Positions 23,891 through 35,551 of a DNA stretch of 64,000 nucleotides are shown one piece after another (position 1 is the first letter of the stretch; every line of letters begins with the position of its first letter). The notes under the pieces are model-generated. The model was given only the letters and a program-made list of their open reading frames with translations, ran no database searches and had not been told where the DNA came from. A program made the position numbers and the translations under genes. Source of the DNA: Purpureocillium takamizusanense (lineage: Eukaryota; Ascomycota; Sordariomycetes; Hypocreales; Ophiocordycipitaceae); NCBI RefSeq assembly GCF_022605165.1, contig NC_063068.1:5952001-6016000 (forward strand), read 5' to 3'.

Positions 23891-25855
23891 GCTCGACCGA
23901 TTGGGATATTGCGGTGGTGTGATGTGTGATGGTGGGGTGTCGGTGGTTGGATGTTGTTGACGCAACCGATGATGCCTTGGTGATGATGCGTTTTGTTGTT
24001 TACGGGTTCGGTCCTACACATAGGGGCACCGAGGGGTGAGTGAGGCAGCTCGCGGCAAGATAGTATATATATTTATCCTAAAGAGTCTGACTCTGATCCT
24101 GAGGCACCCGAGGCCAGCCAGCCACCGACCGCAAAGGGGGAGGGAGGGGGAGGGGTGGAGGGGGAGGGTTAGGTTGGCACGGGATAATCTCAGCCAGAGC
24201 GCGCGCTCTCTCGTACCTACGCGAGTCGGCGACCCGGATGACGTTGGCAAGTCGAAATCGAGGATGCTCCCTGCGGTGGGCAATGCGAGCCGCTGCATTA
24301 CCAAGCCCGACGAATTCATGCCGGGTCGGGTGCCCTGCTGCCATGGTGCCCTGGCGCCGGGACTTGTTAGTAGTGGGGACGGGACGCTCCAGCGCCGCCT
24401 GCCCTGGGCCGTAAGCAGTACCTACAGTAGATACCCGATGCCCGCCGGGAGGAGAAGCCCGGAGTTCTTCCATCCATTCCTTCCATCAATTCATTGCCCT
24501 GGACGGCGCCACCCTCAGTGGGTAGGTACCCGCACGGGTGCCCAGTGGGCCGCCAGGATGGTGGATGGAGCCCGGGACGGGACCTCTGTGCGCGCTCGAT
24601 TACAGCGGACGCGCCGCCCCTGTCACAGCGCTGCGCTGTCGCCTTGCGGGCTACTACCAGGACACCTCATACACCCGTCCATGCCCGGAATCGGGGTCAC
24701 CTATGCCACGCCCCGGGCACTGCTGGTGCCCGCCCGCCCAGCTGCAGCGCCCTGTTGTCACGGGGCGCACCCTCTGACTTACAGCGCTCAGGCGCGTTCA
24801 TTCCACCTATCCAGGGCTGCTGCTGCCACGCGCCACTGGCCATCGGAATGTTTCGGAAGCCCACCGTCCGTCGCACCCTCGCACCGCGCGGTGACTCTTA
24901 CCTTATTGCTTACCGTCCCGTTTGGTTTTCGCCGGCACAACGTCAACGATGAGCAACGAAAGAGTCACGCGCCGCAGTCCAATTTTTTTTTTTTGGGCTT
25001 TTGTTTTTCGCCTTGTTCGCGTTGTCCGGTGGAATATGGGGACCCATGCGAAGGTTCGCGCGCGTTTTTTTCCCCATCGAGGCGAATGAATGTCTCCGAG
25101 GGGAAGAAGACCACATGGACCAGCCGTGGTCGGTCGTTTTCCCCCTGTTCCACCAAAGGGCTGGCACATGGTAGTAGTAGGTACGAAGAGGCTGTTTGTT
25201 GCTGCTTTCCGGTCAATCATACGGGAGCTCGTCCCGCCAAGGATAGCTAGCTATTAGCTGCTCCTGTGGCGCAAATGGCATATGCATGGTCGTCCGGACT
25301 GTCCGCCTCACGCTCGCTGACAGGCAGCGTGCATGCATGCCTTGTGCCTCAACACATGGTTGAAAGAAGCATCACCATCAACAGGCTACATCCTGGATGG
25401 AGAAATTTGTTCTGGCCCCTTCGGCTGACGCTGACCGCGGTGCTTTTGCAATTCGGAGCACGCATGTACGTACGTACGTACGACTCCATTCTATAAACTT
25501 TTTTTCCCTCGCCAAGCCGGTCGGTCGATGCCCAGCCAAGCGAGCAACGCACCTCCGCGGCGCGGTGCGGCCGGGAGTCGGCCCATTTCCCGGCCCCACC
25601 ACTCCGAACCATCTCCGGCATCCGCCCCGCCGCCCCGGCGCGGCTTTCCGAGCAACGCGGCCACTGACTGACAGGGCTGATGATACCTTTATGCCACTCA
25701 CTGGTTTTTTCCTTCCATCCATACCACCATCATGCACGTCTCCCGCGCTCCCGTCTTCTGCCACATGGCTTGTTTAGCAACGGCGTGGCGCCCCCCCCCC
25801 GGCCTGGGCCTCCTTGTTGTTGTGCTTCTTCGTGCGGCACAGCAGACTCGACTCG
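23891..25855. other. Intergenic region: alternative oxidase promoter side
   Basis: Two kilobases lie between the start of the oxidase gene and the stop codon of the arginyl-tRNA synthetase gene. The plus strand carries a frame of about 400 codons (24036-25250) with no motif, rich in Arg/Pro/Ser and without introns. I take it as a chance frame in GC-rich DNA. A GTAC tetranucleotide run lies near 25466-25481. The oxidase promoter should be in the left half, but I cannot point to a specific element. Confidence 0.5.
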
Positions 25856-28523
25856 TTACATCCTGGCAAAAGTTTTATGTCAGTGGATATGCTCGTTCGT
25901 TTCCCCGGCACGGCGCGGGTCCCCGCGGCACTGACCTCTCCAGCGGCGTCAAGCCCAGAACGCGCATTCCGTTGGCGAGCACGATCCGCGCGGCGTCGTA
26001 GAGCGCCATGCGCGCCCGCATCAGTTCCCGCTCGCTGCCGACGACCTGGAGCTGGTCGTAGCTGCTGCTCACGACGTGTGCCGTCTTGAACAAGTAGGTC
26101 AGGATCGTCGTCGGCTCCAGCGTCCGCAGCGCGTTCTTCACCACATCTGGCCACTGCGCCAACATGCGCACCACGTTTGTCGCGTGCGCCTCCGTGAGCA
26201 GGGCGAGGTCCGCGCCGTCCAGGTCTTCCTCGGACAGGGCCGCCCGGCGCTTGATGGAGCAGAGTCGCGCGTGGGCGTACTGCAGATACGGCCCCGTATC
26301 GCCCTCGAGCGACGTCATGGCGTCCATGTTGAAATCGTAGTCATTGATCCTAGTACAGCCGTCAGTCATATACTTCGTACTGCCACAATATTTTCACAAT
26401 CTAGGTTGCATCGAGGCCACGACGAACCTCTTCCCACTCATGTCCTGGACCATGACGCCACTGATACCCAATATATCGGCCGTCGCCTCGGGGTTCTCTA
26501 TCTGAGCGTATTTTGCCTCGTTCTGCCTCATCTTCTCGTGCATGTAATCGGCGCAGTCTGCAAAGATGTCGTCCAAGCTACGCCGTCACAACAATTAGCT
26601 TGGCTGAGCGGCTGGCAGCCGGGGGAAGTTTCGCTCACAACTTGGCCGTTCCCTTCCTGGTGCTCATCCCCCGCACGAGGCCGAAATTGACGTGCTGACA
26701 CCTCTTGGCGACATCTTGATGCCCCAGGAGCTCCACGAGCTTGAAAAGCTGGCTCAGGTGCAGGTTTTGAGCCGCCCCCACCACGTAAATCATGTGGTCA
26801 AACTTGTACTTTTCATACTGCGGAAGTGTGGTGGTGTCAGACGACGATTGTCGGTGCCGAACTCATGCAGGATTCTAGAAGTCGACCACTTACTCGACCG
26901 AGGAGCTCGCAAATATCTCGCGTGAGGTATAGAGCTGTGCCATCCTTCTTTCTGAAAGTCGTCAGCAACGATGCACAGTCCAGGCCAGTAAGGGGCAAGC
27001 CACGGACGTACCGGACCAGGGTGATTCCCAGTTGCTTGCCCTCCTTGCCGGGCAGCAGCTGTGTAAAGTCAACAAGCACGGCGCCATTATCTTCCCGGGT
27101 AACCCCCTTCGCCTTGAGCTGCTCGGCCATCTTCGACATGGACTCCTCGCTGACTTGGCTCTCCCCTGAGAAGCAAACTTAGCAAACTGTTTTCATGCCG
27201 ATCGCTCGAATACATACCGCTGTATTCGTCGAAGTGAATGCCCAGCCGCGAATATGTTTCTGTCGGAGCAACGTCAGCGCTTCGTGCTACCTACGAACCA
27301 TTCCAGCCATGGCTCGTTAGGAACACATCAAGGCTCACCTTGATATCGCGCGATGCTGAGGTCTCGAAACCGCTGCCACTGTGCCAGTGTCTGCTCATCC
27401 CGATCGGTCTGCCCCAGTTTTAGTTGCAGCATTTGTGTCAAGGGAGGATACCAAATACCATGTGTCGAAAGTAATTTCGCGCCTGCTCATCCAGACTGTT
27501 CGCCTCGAGCTCGCTGACGTCTTCGCCAGCCTCTTTCTTGGCCTTGATCGTTTCGTTTTCCTCTTTCATGTCCTTGTTGATCTGCACATAGAGCTTGAAG
27601 AGGTGATCAATGGGATTCTTCTTCAGCTCTTCCTCGCTCCCGTTACGTTCGTACGCCACGGCGAGCAAGCCGTATTGCTTGCCCCAGTCGCCGAGATCTT
27701 TCGCCAGCATCAGTCACAGCTCTATCTCCGTGCTCGAGAAAGGAAACTCACAATTGATCCTGAGAACCTCCCATCCATTGGCTTCATATACATTGGCCGT
27801 GAAACTTCCAATTATGGTGGACCGGATGTGTCCGGCGTGGAACGGCTTGGCGACGTTGGGCGAGCTAAACTCAACAATCTGGGCTGCATCAGTACGAATA
27901 TTGCTAGTAACATCTATATAGGGTTACGCACTATTCGTTTCCGTCCCTTGCTCGGGTCCTCGGGGTCCTTCAACCCCCCAAAGTCATTTCGGCCTGAGCG
28001 TTTGTTAGCACCGAGGGTCTCTTCAAGTTGATTCTCCAATTCAGGGCCTACCATAACCGACTCCTCCCTGGCGGACCATTGGTAGTACTATTGACGAGAG
28101 GGGCTCGGCCTTGACGAAGAACGACATGAAGGAGCCATTAACTACGGGTTTCGCGAAGAGGGCATCGTCGGTGGGAAACTACCTCTCCGAGTTAGCATTC
28201 GCCTCATTATAGGTTTCGAAAGTCATTCTCACGCTTGCACCCCATTCATTGGCTAGGACGTCTGGCTTGGACCCTTTGAGTCGGAGTGCCGGCACGGCAA
28301 TGATGAAGTCACCCTTGTCGAGGCCCTGGGTGCGCATGACGACCGAATATAGAGAGGAAGCGGAGACGCCCGAGATTCCCGCCAGCACGGTACTCAAGTG
28401 TGCCCTGTACAGGTCGAGGGGGTTGACGTCTGGGTGAGCGTGGGGGAAGGACTTTGTAACACTATCCAGCGATAGGTTTTTAATCCGCTGGGCGAATAAT
28501 TCCATGACTGTTTTTCGAGCCAT
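25856..28523 (-). CDS. Arginyl-tRNA synthetase (class I)
   Basis: Thirteen exons close in frame to 639 aa: 28523-28233, 28178-28052, 27993-27932, 27878-27752, 27697-27459, 27408-27339, 27259-27218, 27165-27012, 26951-26894, 26817-26639, 26577-26428, 26349-25936 and 25862-25856. The protein charges tRNA-Arg with arginine. Family signatures are an N-terminal additional domain, [13 protein letters not shown] (the HIGH-type motif), [36 protein letters not shown] (in place of KMSKS), the DALR-type anticodon domain ([11 protein letters not shown]) and the family ending LTPLERM. The last exon holds only GATGTAA, the end of an Arg codon plus Met and stop. The start is the ATG in the context ATCACAATGGC. 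The same frame stays open 86 codons further upstream without an ATG. The donor of exon 5 (GTATTT) is the weakest junction. Confidence 0.92.
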
Positions 28524-30797
28524 TGTGATATATGCCGATGTGTTTGATGAGGATTCAAGGACGACGTCTTCCGCCAGTTGCTCGGTGCGAGTGGCTAAGC
28601 CGGGAAGCCGTTTGAGCAACGATATGAATAACGCTAGAGGGGCGTAAGAATGGTTTGGAGCTCTTCCAGGGTCAGTTTGCAGTCGTTCAGGTTTGACGAT
28701 TCGATGCGAGTTTGTTTTGCGAACGTAGAGCCTAGAGGCTGGTTTTGCACTGCGGTGGAATACACTAAAGTCTGTGACTCAAACCATCAACTTTTATCAG
28801 CTGACTCCCACTGAAGCCGACATCGCTACAGGTTTGGTGATGGCTATCCATCGTCACAATTCGTACAAGGCCGTTGAAAGATTTCCAGACGGTGGATGCA
28901 CTGGGTTCTTTGGCCCCTTCTCTTTGCGTTGAAGTATATTTTACAATCCGCGTCACGATGTCGCGTGTCGCGTCCTTGCCCTCACTCGTTCAAGCAGCGC
29001 AAATGGAGTCGCTAGCGTCCCATGGGTCCTGTCGCTTCGAGCTGCGTCGTCAAGATGGGACTGCCCACTTCCTAGACACTATGTATAATCGTAGGAGAGA
29101 AACCCCGTCGTCTCCGCCAAACGCTTGTGCGCCTGTCAGAGAAATTGGTGGAGGTGTCGGGTCCTATGTATACATCCACGGACGGCGTCGCAACATGTCG
29201 CACGGATGCTTGACATGACAAAACAAATCGAGGGCCTAGTCTGGGACCCGGCCCCTTGCTTCGTGCATGCGTTGCTTCTTGGGCTCACAGGGTGTGTGTG
29301 GTGACTCAAGGCTGGAGCCGCCTCCCTTTTTTTTTTTTTTTTGCCTGTGCGTGAGATGCGTGCGTCACACGGATGTGGGCATTGGGCAAATGTCCATCTG
29401 CATCACATCGGGCCTAATGCATCATGGCCGAACAAACAGACAGCAACCATTCGTAACCGAGTGATGTGTGAGTGAGAACCTGACGGGCTGGGCATCCGGA
29501 TACCCGGGCTCACCCGGCGTCTCCAGCGCATGTGTGACTCCCCTCCTCTGACGTCGGTTGCCTGCCACGCATGGGCCTCGCCTCGTCATCGCACACGTCG
29601 AACCTCAAGCAATCGACTGTCGGCGGTGGTATGCAAGAAGGTTTCGGGGGCAGTATCGCACCCCAGGCGTCAGGCTCAGTCGGGAAACAAGGACAGCGTC
29701 GTGCCGAGTGCGCGTAAGGCGGAGTGAGGCTGCGAGAGATACAGTCCTTGATCCATATGTATAGGGCGAAGTGCACAGGCTACCTAGTATAAGGGACTGC
29801 TAGGTGGACGGGACGGGACGGGCGGTAGTCAAGTTTTATTGTATGGACCTGTTGTACGGAGAACAATGGACGGGATGAAGGACGGGATTTTGCGATGCTG
29901 GCTGGCGTGTTGTAGCCCGCACCCAACCAAGTACCACCTGCCTCCACTGCTGTACGTTTTCCGGCACGCCAATACTTCGTATGCCTTGCTTTATATTAGC
30001 TGCGCCTTCCCGTCTTCACCTTGCAGGTATCATCAGGTACCTGCTATTCGATCTTGGGCCGCTGAGCTGGCCGCCCACGTGCACGTGCAGTAGTACAAAG
30101 TATACATACTGTACGTCTACTAGGCAAGCCAACTTGCAAGGCGGCGTCACGGACCTGACTGCCCGACCGACGTCAGCGGACGCCTAAAAGGAGCAGCCAT
30201 CCATTTCACATGCCCGCCTCCCCGGCTCCCCGTGCTGTGCGTGTATGGATGGTCCATTCTTCTGCCAGGACGCCCCAACTGACATTGCCTTCTGAGATTC
30301 CTACACCATTAGTACCTAGTAGTACTGTGCCAACTATAGCACCTGTAGCATCTCTACCTTAGTACCTTACTAAGGTAAGTAGGAACCTTGGGAAAATGAG
30401 TTGCGTTCGTACTTCCAAGGTACCTAGCGGTACAGGTAGTGTGGCGGCGCGCAGCAGTCAATGTACAGGTAGTAATCGGGCGGACAACAACTAACTGTGG
30501 CAGCTGCCTGACGCGCCCCTCCCTCCCCTCCCCTCCCTCCCTCCCTTCCTTCCCTCCCGCGCGAAACCGCCCGCCGCGCACACGGCCAGAAAAAATCCAC
30601 CTCCGCCGAGCCTGCTGCTGGTCTTTTCTCTTGCCCGCCCCCTCTGTAGTCTTCTTGCGACTTTCCACCCGCCACTCTCCAAGACAAAACCTCGTCTACG
30701 CCGCCGCCCGTCCACTGTCCACTGTGCACAATTGCGACCGCCCTCCCCATCGCCAGAATCCAGCGTCCGACGACATCCGCTTCGATCGACCGACATC
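28524..30797. promoter_or_regulatory. Divergent intergenic region between arginyl-tRNA synthetase and eIF3j
   Basis: Both flanking genes read outward from this 2.3-kb stretch, so it must carry both promoters. The right half has a long pyrimidine-rich tract (30514-30560, mostly CCCT units), typical of fungal housekeeping leaders. It also has a dense group of TACCTAG/TACCTTA elements between 30310 and 30435. T16 lies at 29327-29342. I see no further gene. Confidence 0.55.
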
Positions 30798-31985
30798 ATG
30801 CCTGCCAAAAAACAGTGGGGTAAGCCTTGCCAACAGCCCCCGACGTTCTGTCCTCTGCTCCTCTTCCCAATTCCGTCGTCGCGCGGACGCAAACACGTCC
30901 ATCGCAGTAGTTTAGAATGCCGCCCTTACGGAGGCCTTTCCGCTGCCCAACCGATGCGCTGCAGTGGGGATCGACTGCATGCAATCCCGGCATAGCACGC
31001 TCATGCCGGCTTGTCTGTATCCTAGTCGCATCTTGCTGACCGCTACTTTACCACAGACGAAGAGGAGTCCGACTCTAGCACTCCTCCTTCCTCGCCTCCT
31101 ATCAATGCCGCCCGCCGCCGCCAGTTCGGCGACGAAGAGGACGATAGCGATGTAAGCCTTGGACCCTACTCCTTCAAGACTGCGCCTGTTCGCGCTGACC
31201 CCCATGTCCCATATAGGTGCTCGAGTCGTGGGACGCCGCCGAGGATTCCGAAGTAGAGCGCGAGAAGGAGCGCAAGGCCGCCGAAACCAAGGCCAAGCTC
31301 GCCGCCGAAGCCGCCGCGAACAAGAAGAGCAAAGCCGAGCGCATCGCCGGTCACCAGGCTGAGCGGGCCCGCCAGCGTGCCGAGGAGGGTGAGGAGAGCG
31401 AGGAAGACGACGAGACCGAGGCCGAACGCCGTGAGCGCCTGCGCCGCACCGAACAGGAGGCCGACCTCCGACATGCAGAGGATCTTTTCGGTACCGTGGG
31501 CCTCAACAGCGGCCGAAAGGCTCCTACGATTGGTGCCGCCGTCGTCGTCGATTCCAAGGATCCCACCAACACCGTGAACCTGGCTGCTCTCCCGCTTTTT
31601 AACCCTCAGACCAAGAAGCAGTTCGAGCAGATGCGCACCACCCTTGCTCCCATCATTTCCGGCAACGGCAAGAAGGCCCACTATGGCCTTTTTCTCGAAG
31701 AGTTCGTGAGGGAGCTGGCCAAGGAGATGAACAGCGACCAGGTGAAGAAGGTTGCTAGCGCCTTGACTCGTCTGAGCAACGAGAAGATGAAGGACGAGAA
31801 GGCTGCCGACAAGGGCGGCAAGAAGTCCAAGGCCGCCAAGACCAAGACGTCTCTGGTCACCAGCCGCCCCAACACAACGGACGTCTCCACCTATGATGAA
31901 GAAGCGTTTGGGGAGTAAGTTGGGCCCGGTCCTTTACTCTATGCCTGCACTTGCTAACATATTCTGCAGTGATGACTTCATGTGA
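30798..31985 (+). CDS. hcr1: Eukaryotic translation initiation factor 3 subunit J (Hcr1)
   Basis: Exons 30798-30819, 31057-31151, 31217-31914 and 31970-31985 give 276 aa with consistent phases. The protein starts MPAKKQWDEEESDS, continues through an acidic N-terminal region (EEDDSDVLESWD) and a long charged helix, and ends in the typical DEEAFGDDDFM. eIF3j is a loosely bound subunit of eIF3. It sits near the decoding centre of the 40S subunit and helps in start-site selection, ribosome recycling and 20S pre-rRNA processing. The conserved W and the DDDFM ending support the call. The first exon codes for only seven residues plus one base, and the last exon has only 16 nt. Intron 1 (237 nt) is long for this window. 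Confidence 0.92.
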
Positions 31986-32860
31986 AGCAACCAAAGGGTT
32001 TCACACTTGGCTGCTTGCCCCCTCGTCGCTGGCATATGACATCAACGTACTCGATTCGAATCAGGTGTCGGTTCGCGTCAATATCAGCCTGCCCAGCAGC
32101 GTCACGCGGGCAGGGATGGACATGGGGCATTTTAGAATGGCCTTGCGCCTATCCACACTCCGGCTCAGGCTCCGACTATGATGCCGACGCCAGCCTCCAA
32201 CACAAGCAACAACGAGGGGCCGAGAGATGCGGATGGCGGTGGGGGCGTGACTTGAGCATGTAATGAGAGGTGCTCGCATGGAACTGGGGGCATTTATAGA
32301 TGAATTCTTGTCAGAGGGCAAACGGCAGACTGTTGCTCGGCTTATGGCTGCCGTCTCCCTCCTACAGCAGGGACCACGACAGCAGTAAGGACATGCTTGA
32401 AAGGGGGAAATGTGACCAGGATTAGAATGCAAAAGCAACTCGGCCTGAAATTGATCACCATTTACATGACACCACCAGAGCAAAACTATTTTGTTTGAAG
32501 GACAGCTTCATTATTGAATTCATGTTCGTGTCAGCGCGTATAAAGCTAGGGTATCAGATCACTAAAGAAGCCATTGCCCACACTCGACCCTACTATACAG
32601 ACGCCAGTCATGATTACGCCTTCCAAGCATACGCGGGAGACGTGCTAATTCGCCCAAACGCCATGCAGAAACGCCTGTCAAGAGCACGAGCTCTCAGTCC
32701 CACCTATTGTTGCTGTACATGTTCCTCGCACGCCTGTTGCGGCAACCACGCCATGGCCGGCCGCCACCTCGCGCCTCCTCACAAGCAACCCAAGAGTAGA
32801 GAAAATGCCATCCATGTCAAGCGTGGCGGCCTGATGATGGTGAATGACGCCGCGACACTT
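31986..32860. other. Convergent 3' region between eIF3j and the Mdm31-like gene
   Basis: The flanking genes converge, so this 0.9 kb should hold two 3' untranslated regions. It is more AT-rich than the neighbouring coding sequence. A plus-strand frame starting at 32495 extends into the antisense of the Mdm31-like gene and is its shadow. Confidence 0.6.
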
Positions 32861-35055
32861 TTAGACCACGTTGCCCGCCATGCCCATGAAGAGAGCGTGC
32901 ACGGCGAGCGAGAGCGTCCAGAAGCCCACCTTTTTGAAGCGCCGGACGCGGCTCTGCTGGTCCTCGACGTCCTTTGCGAACGCCTCGTACGACTCCGCCG
33001 ACGCGTCGTCCATGAGGCCGCAGTCGAACACGGTCCAGCTGCCGTCAAAGTCGCTGAGTCGCTTGACGATGCGGCAAGCGATGGGTATATACGTCTTCTT
33101 GGCGTTGATGTAGGCGACAATGGGCCGCACGAGCGCCTGGTTGATGTAGGATATGTCGCGGGTGAAAAGCGGCACGGCTGCCTTGACGTCGTTGAGGTGA
33201 ATCCGCATGTCCATGATGAGGTACCGGCGGTCCTCTTCCTCCTGCTCGCCCTCGCCACCATCTTCAACCGGCTGCTCGTCAAGGGCCTGGCCAGATGCTT
33301 CAGACAGGTGGCCAGACCGTAAGATATCCGGCGCCGTGTCCGCGGCCTTTTGCAGGAAGCGAGCCCGATTCGAGATGACGGCTTCCTCTAGTTGGTCGTA
33401 AAAGTCAGACATGACTTTCGTGATGCCTTCATCCGTGTCGGCCGGGAACATGACGTCGGCAACAATGTCGACGTTGCCTTCGTAGATCCATCCAAAAGGA
33501 CCCTCCACACCACGGTTGAGATGATCGATTTTCAGGCCGTCTATCCTCAGCCTGCTGAACTTTTTCCAGGCACTAGGCTCTCCCACGCCAAGCATGGCCC
33601 CCTGGCCATTGCTCGACACCACACCATGAACCTGTCGAGGGTGAATCGTGAACAAAGACCCGTCGAATGACCCCGACATGTGATTGGCCGACAAGAAGTC
33701 ATAAAAAAGCCACTGTTTTCGTAGCTGTGGCAGCTCGCACGAGTAGATGCTGACGGAGAACGGCCGGAAGCCGTTTGGTTGGTGGATGGTCAGGAGGAGA
33801 TCTTCGAGTTTGAACGACTCGATCTCAAAGTCCCCGGGTTCGTGGGTATGTCGATAGGAAAGAGGGTCGACTTGCTCCACGGGCCACACGACCGAGGTCC
33901 GATCGAGGACTCCGCGTACCCCGGTGACCTCGACGTCTTTCAGGAGACCCTTGCCGCTCCACCAATTGATAAAGGACAGCGTGACGTTGACATTGGCGAT
34001 GGTCACGTCAAACTGGGTGTAGTTTCCATCGTCTTCTGCGTCATCCGAGCCAGCAAGCTGAGCCTGTCGGCCTGCGGCAGCAACCGCAGCGGCGTCGGAC
34101 GATCCCTTGCTTACTGACGACTCGATCTGCCCGGGGCGCCTCGAGACGAAGACGTTGCGAAAGGCTATCACGCCGTTTTTCCATTTGGGTACAATAGCCG
34201 ACTCGAAAACCACCGTCACGCCGGCGGACTGGGTCAGGTAGTCGCCGACCCATTTTGCTAGTGTTTCTAATAGCGGCGACGGTTAACTTTGGTTTGGGTC
34301 AATGGGATAGAGACACGATTCGTACCTTGAGCGAACACCGTATTGATGGAGAAGATGAGCAGCGAGAAGAATGTCGTGGTCCCGACAAGAATCCACACCA
34401 GGTGGCCAAGCATGAACCACGACACAAATGCCCCCCACTCATCAGCGTTCCAGGGCCTCATGCTTCTGATAGACATCCACTTGAACCGAACCCGCACTCG
34501 TTCCCAGAAACCGTTGGCAGCAGCCAAGAGCTCCTCCTTGGAAGGTCTATGCGGCATCTTGGGCAGATGAAGGTACTTGGATACGGAGGCGGCGATCGAC
34601 TCAGGCTCAGCGTTGGGACCACCTACGTCCCCCGGGCCCGTCGCGAGTTTGGCATGCTTATCGTCATGACCGAGTGGTGTCGATTGCCTATCCGGATTCG
34701 GCTTCGGGGTATGTTTTTGTTCGTATGAGGCGTATGAGCGGTGTTGCAAGCGCCATTTTGAACCAACGCTGGAGCCGCGGCCGTTGCGTTCATCGGCAAC
34801 CGGGGGCGCCCATCTGGGCGGCTCAAGGCGCCTCGACGAAGAGACGGAATGTGCGAGCCCCAAAGAAGGCCTATATAGGTCGTGTAAGCTTCGATATGAC
34901 GATGATCGTTGAAATGCCGCCGCGGATGGCGATAATCGGCCTGGGATCTGCAGGAGCTTGCCGCGCATGAAGCCGAAGCCGCCCGCAATTCGAGGAGGCT
35001 GGATCGCTGCGACGGAGCGGCTTCCGATCAGCCAGGAAGGGAAGCCCTTAGTCAT
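32861..35055 (-). CDS. mdm31: Mitochondrial inner-membrane protein of the Mdm31/Mdm32 family
   Basis: Exon 1 is 35055-34326 and exon 2 is 34266-32861. The 59-nt intron has a GTACGA donor and ATTAG acceptor with matching phase 1, giving 711 aa. The N-terminus is Arg/Ser-rich, as expected of a mitochondrial targeting sequence. A hydrophobic segment at about 210-243 (WFMLGHLVWILVGTTTFFSL) is followed by the conserved block TLAKWVGDYLTQ and by FRNVFVSRRP, INWWSGKGLLKDVE and DVMFP. A second hydrophobic segment closes the C-terminus. Mdm31 and Mdm32 are yeast inner-membrane proteins needed for mitochondrial shape, nucleoid stability and phospholipid balance. I cannot separate Mdm31 from Mdm32 with certainty. 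The gene is divergent with pno1, sharing a 496-bp region. Confidence 0.85.
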
Positions 35056-35551
35056 GTTTCCAGCTCATGGCGCCTGTCTGCAAAGACAATGCACCGATAG
35101 GTAGGGGATGGCAGTGTCCCCGTGGCGAGAGGTGTCGTTTTGGTCCTGGTCGCCAGCTGGACGTGGTGGAAGCTTATAAAAGTCGATCCATGACGCGCCA
35201 CTGGATGGAGGTGCTACCTAGTAGTTACTGCTCCTACCTACTACCGGCACTGGTCGTCTGGAACCTTGGAACGGGCAGTGGTGGGCCAGCCCAATCGATA
35301 AGCCCCGATAAGCCACCACAAATTTTCGAGCGAGAGGTGGGTGGGCAGGTGGCAGAACCGCCAGGGCGAATTGGCGGTGGACGTCTTGGACCCTGTCAAT
35401 TCTTCATCGACCCGACCGTTTCAATCGCCAAGAGACGAGGTTTCTGCGATTCCGCAAGCGCACCCTCGCTCCCGCTCAGACTGCCGTCTATATTCCCCCC
35501 TTTCATTCCAGAACCTGTCGGCCCCTGGACTCGACACTGCAGTCCGCGACG
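35056..35551. promoter_or_regulatory. Shared divergent promoter region of mdm31 and pno1
   Basis: This 496-bp stretch separates two genes that read outward. It holds TACCTAG and TACCTACTAC elements around 35215-35245 and a pyrimidine-rich leader just before the pno1 start. No TATA box is obvious. Confidence 0.55.

Noticed and set aside
24036..25250. Plus-strand frame of 404 codons upstream of the alternative oxidase
   Set aside because: It is rich in Arg, Pro and Ser with no recognisable domain. It crosses homopolymer runs that yield low-complexity residues, and it is overlapped by minus-strand frames.
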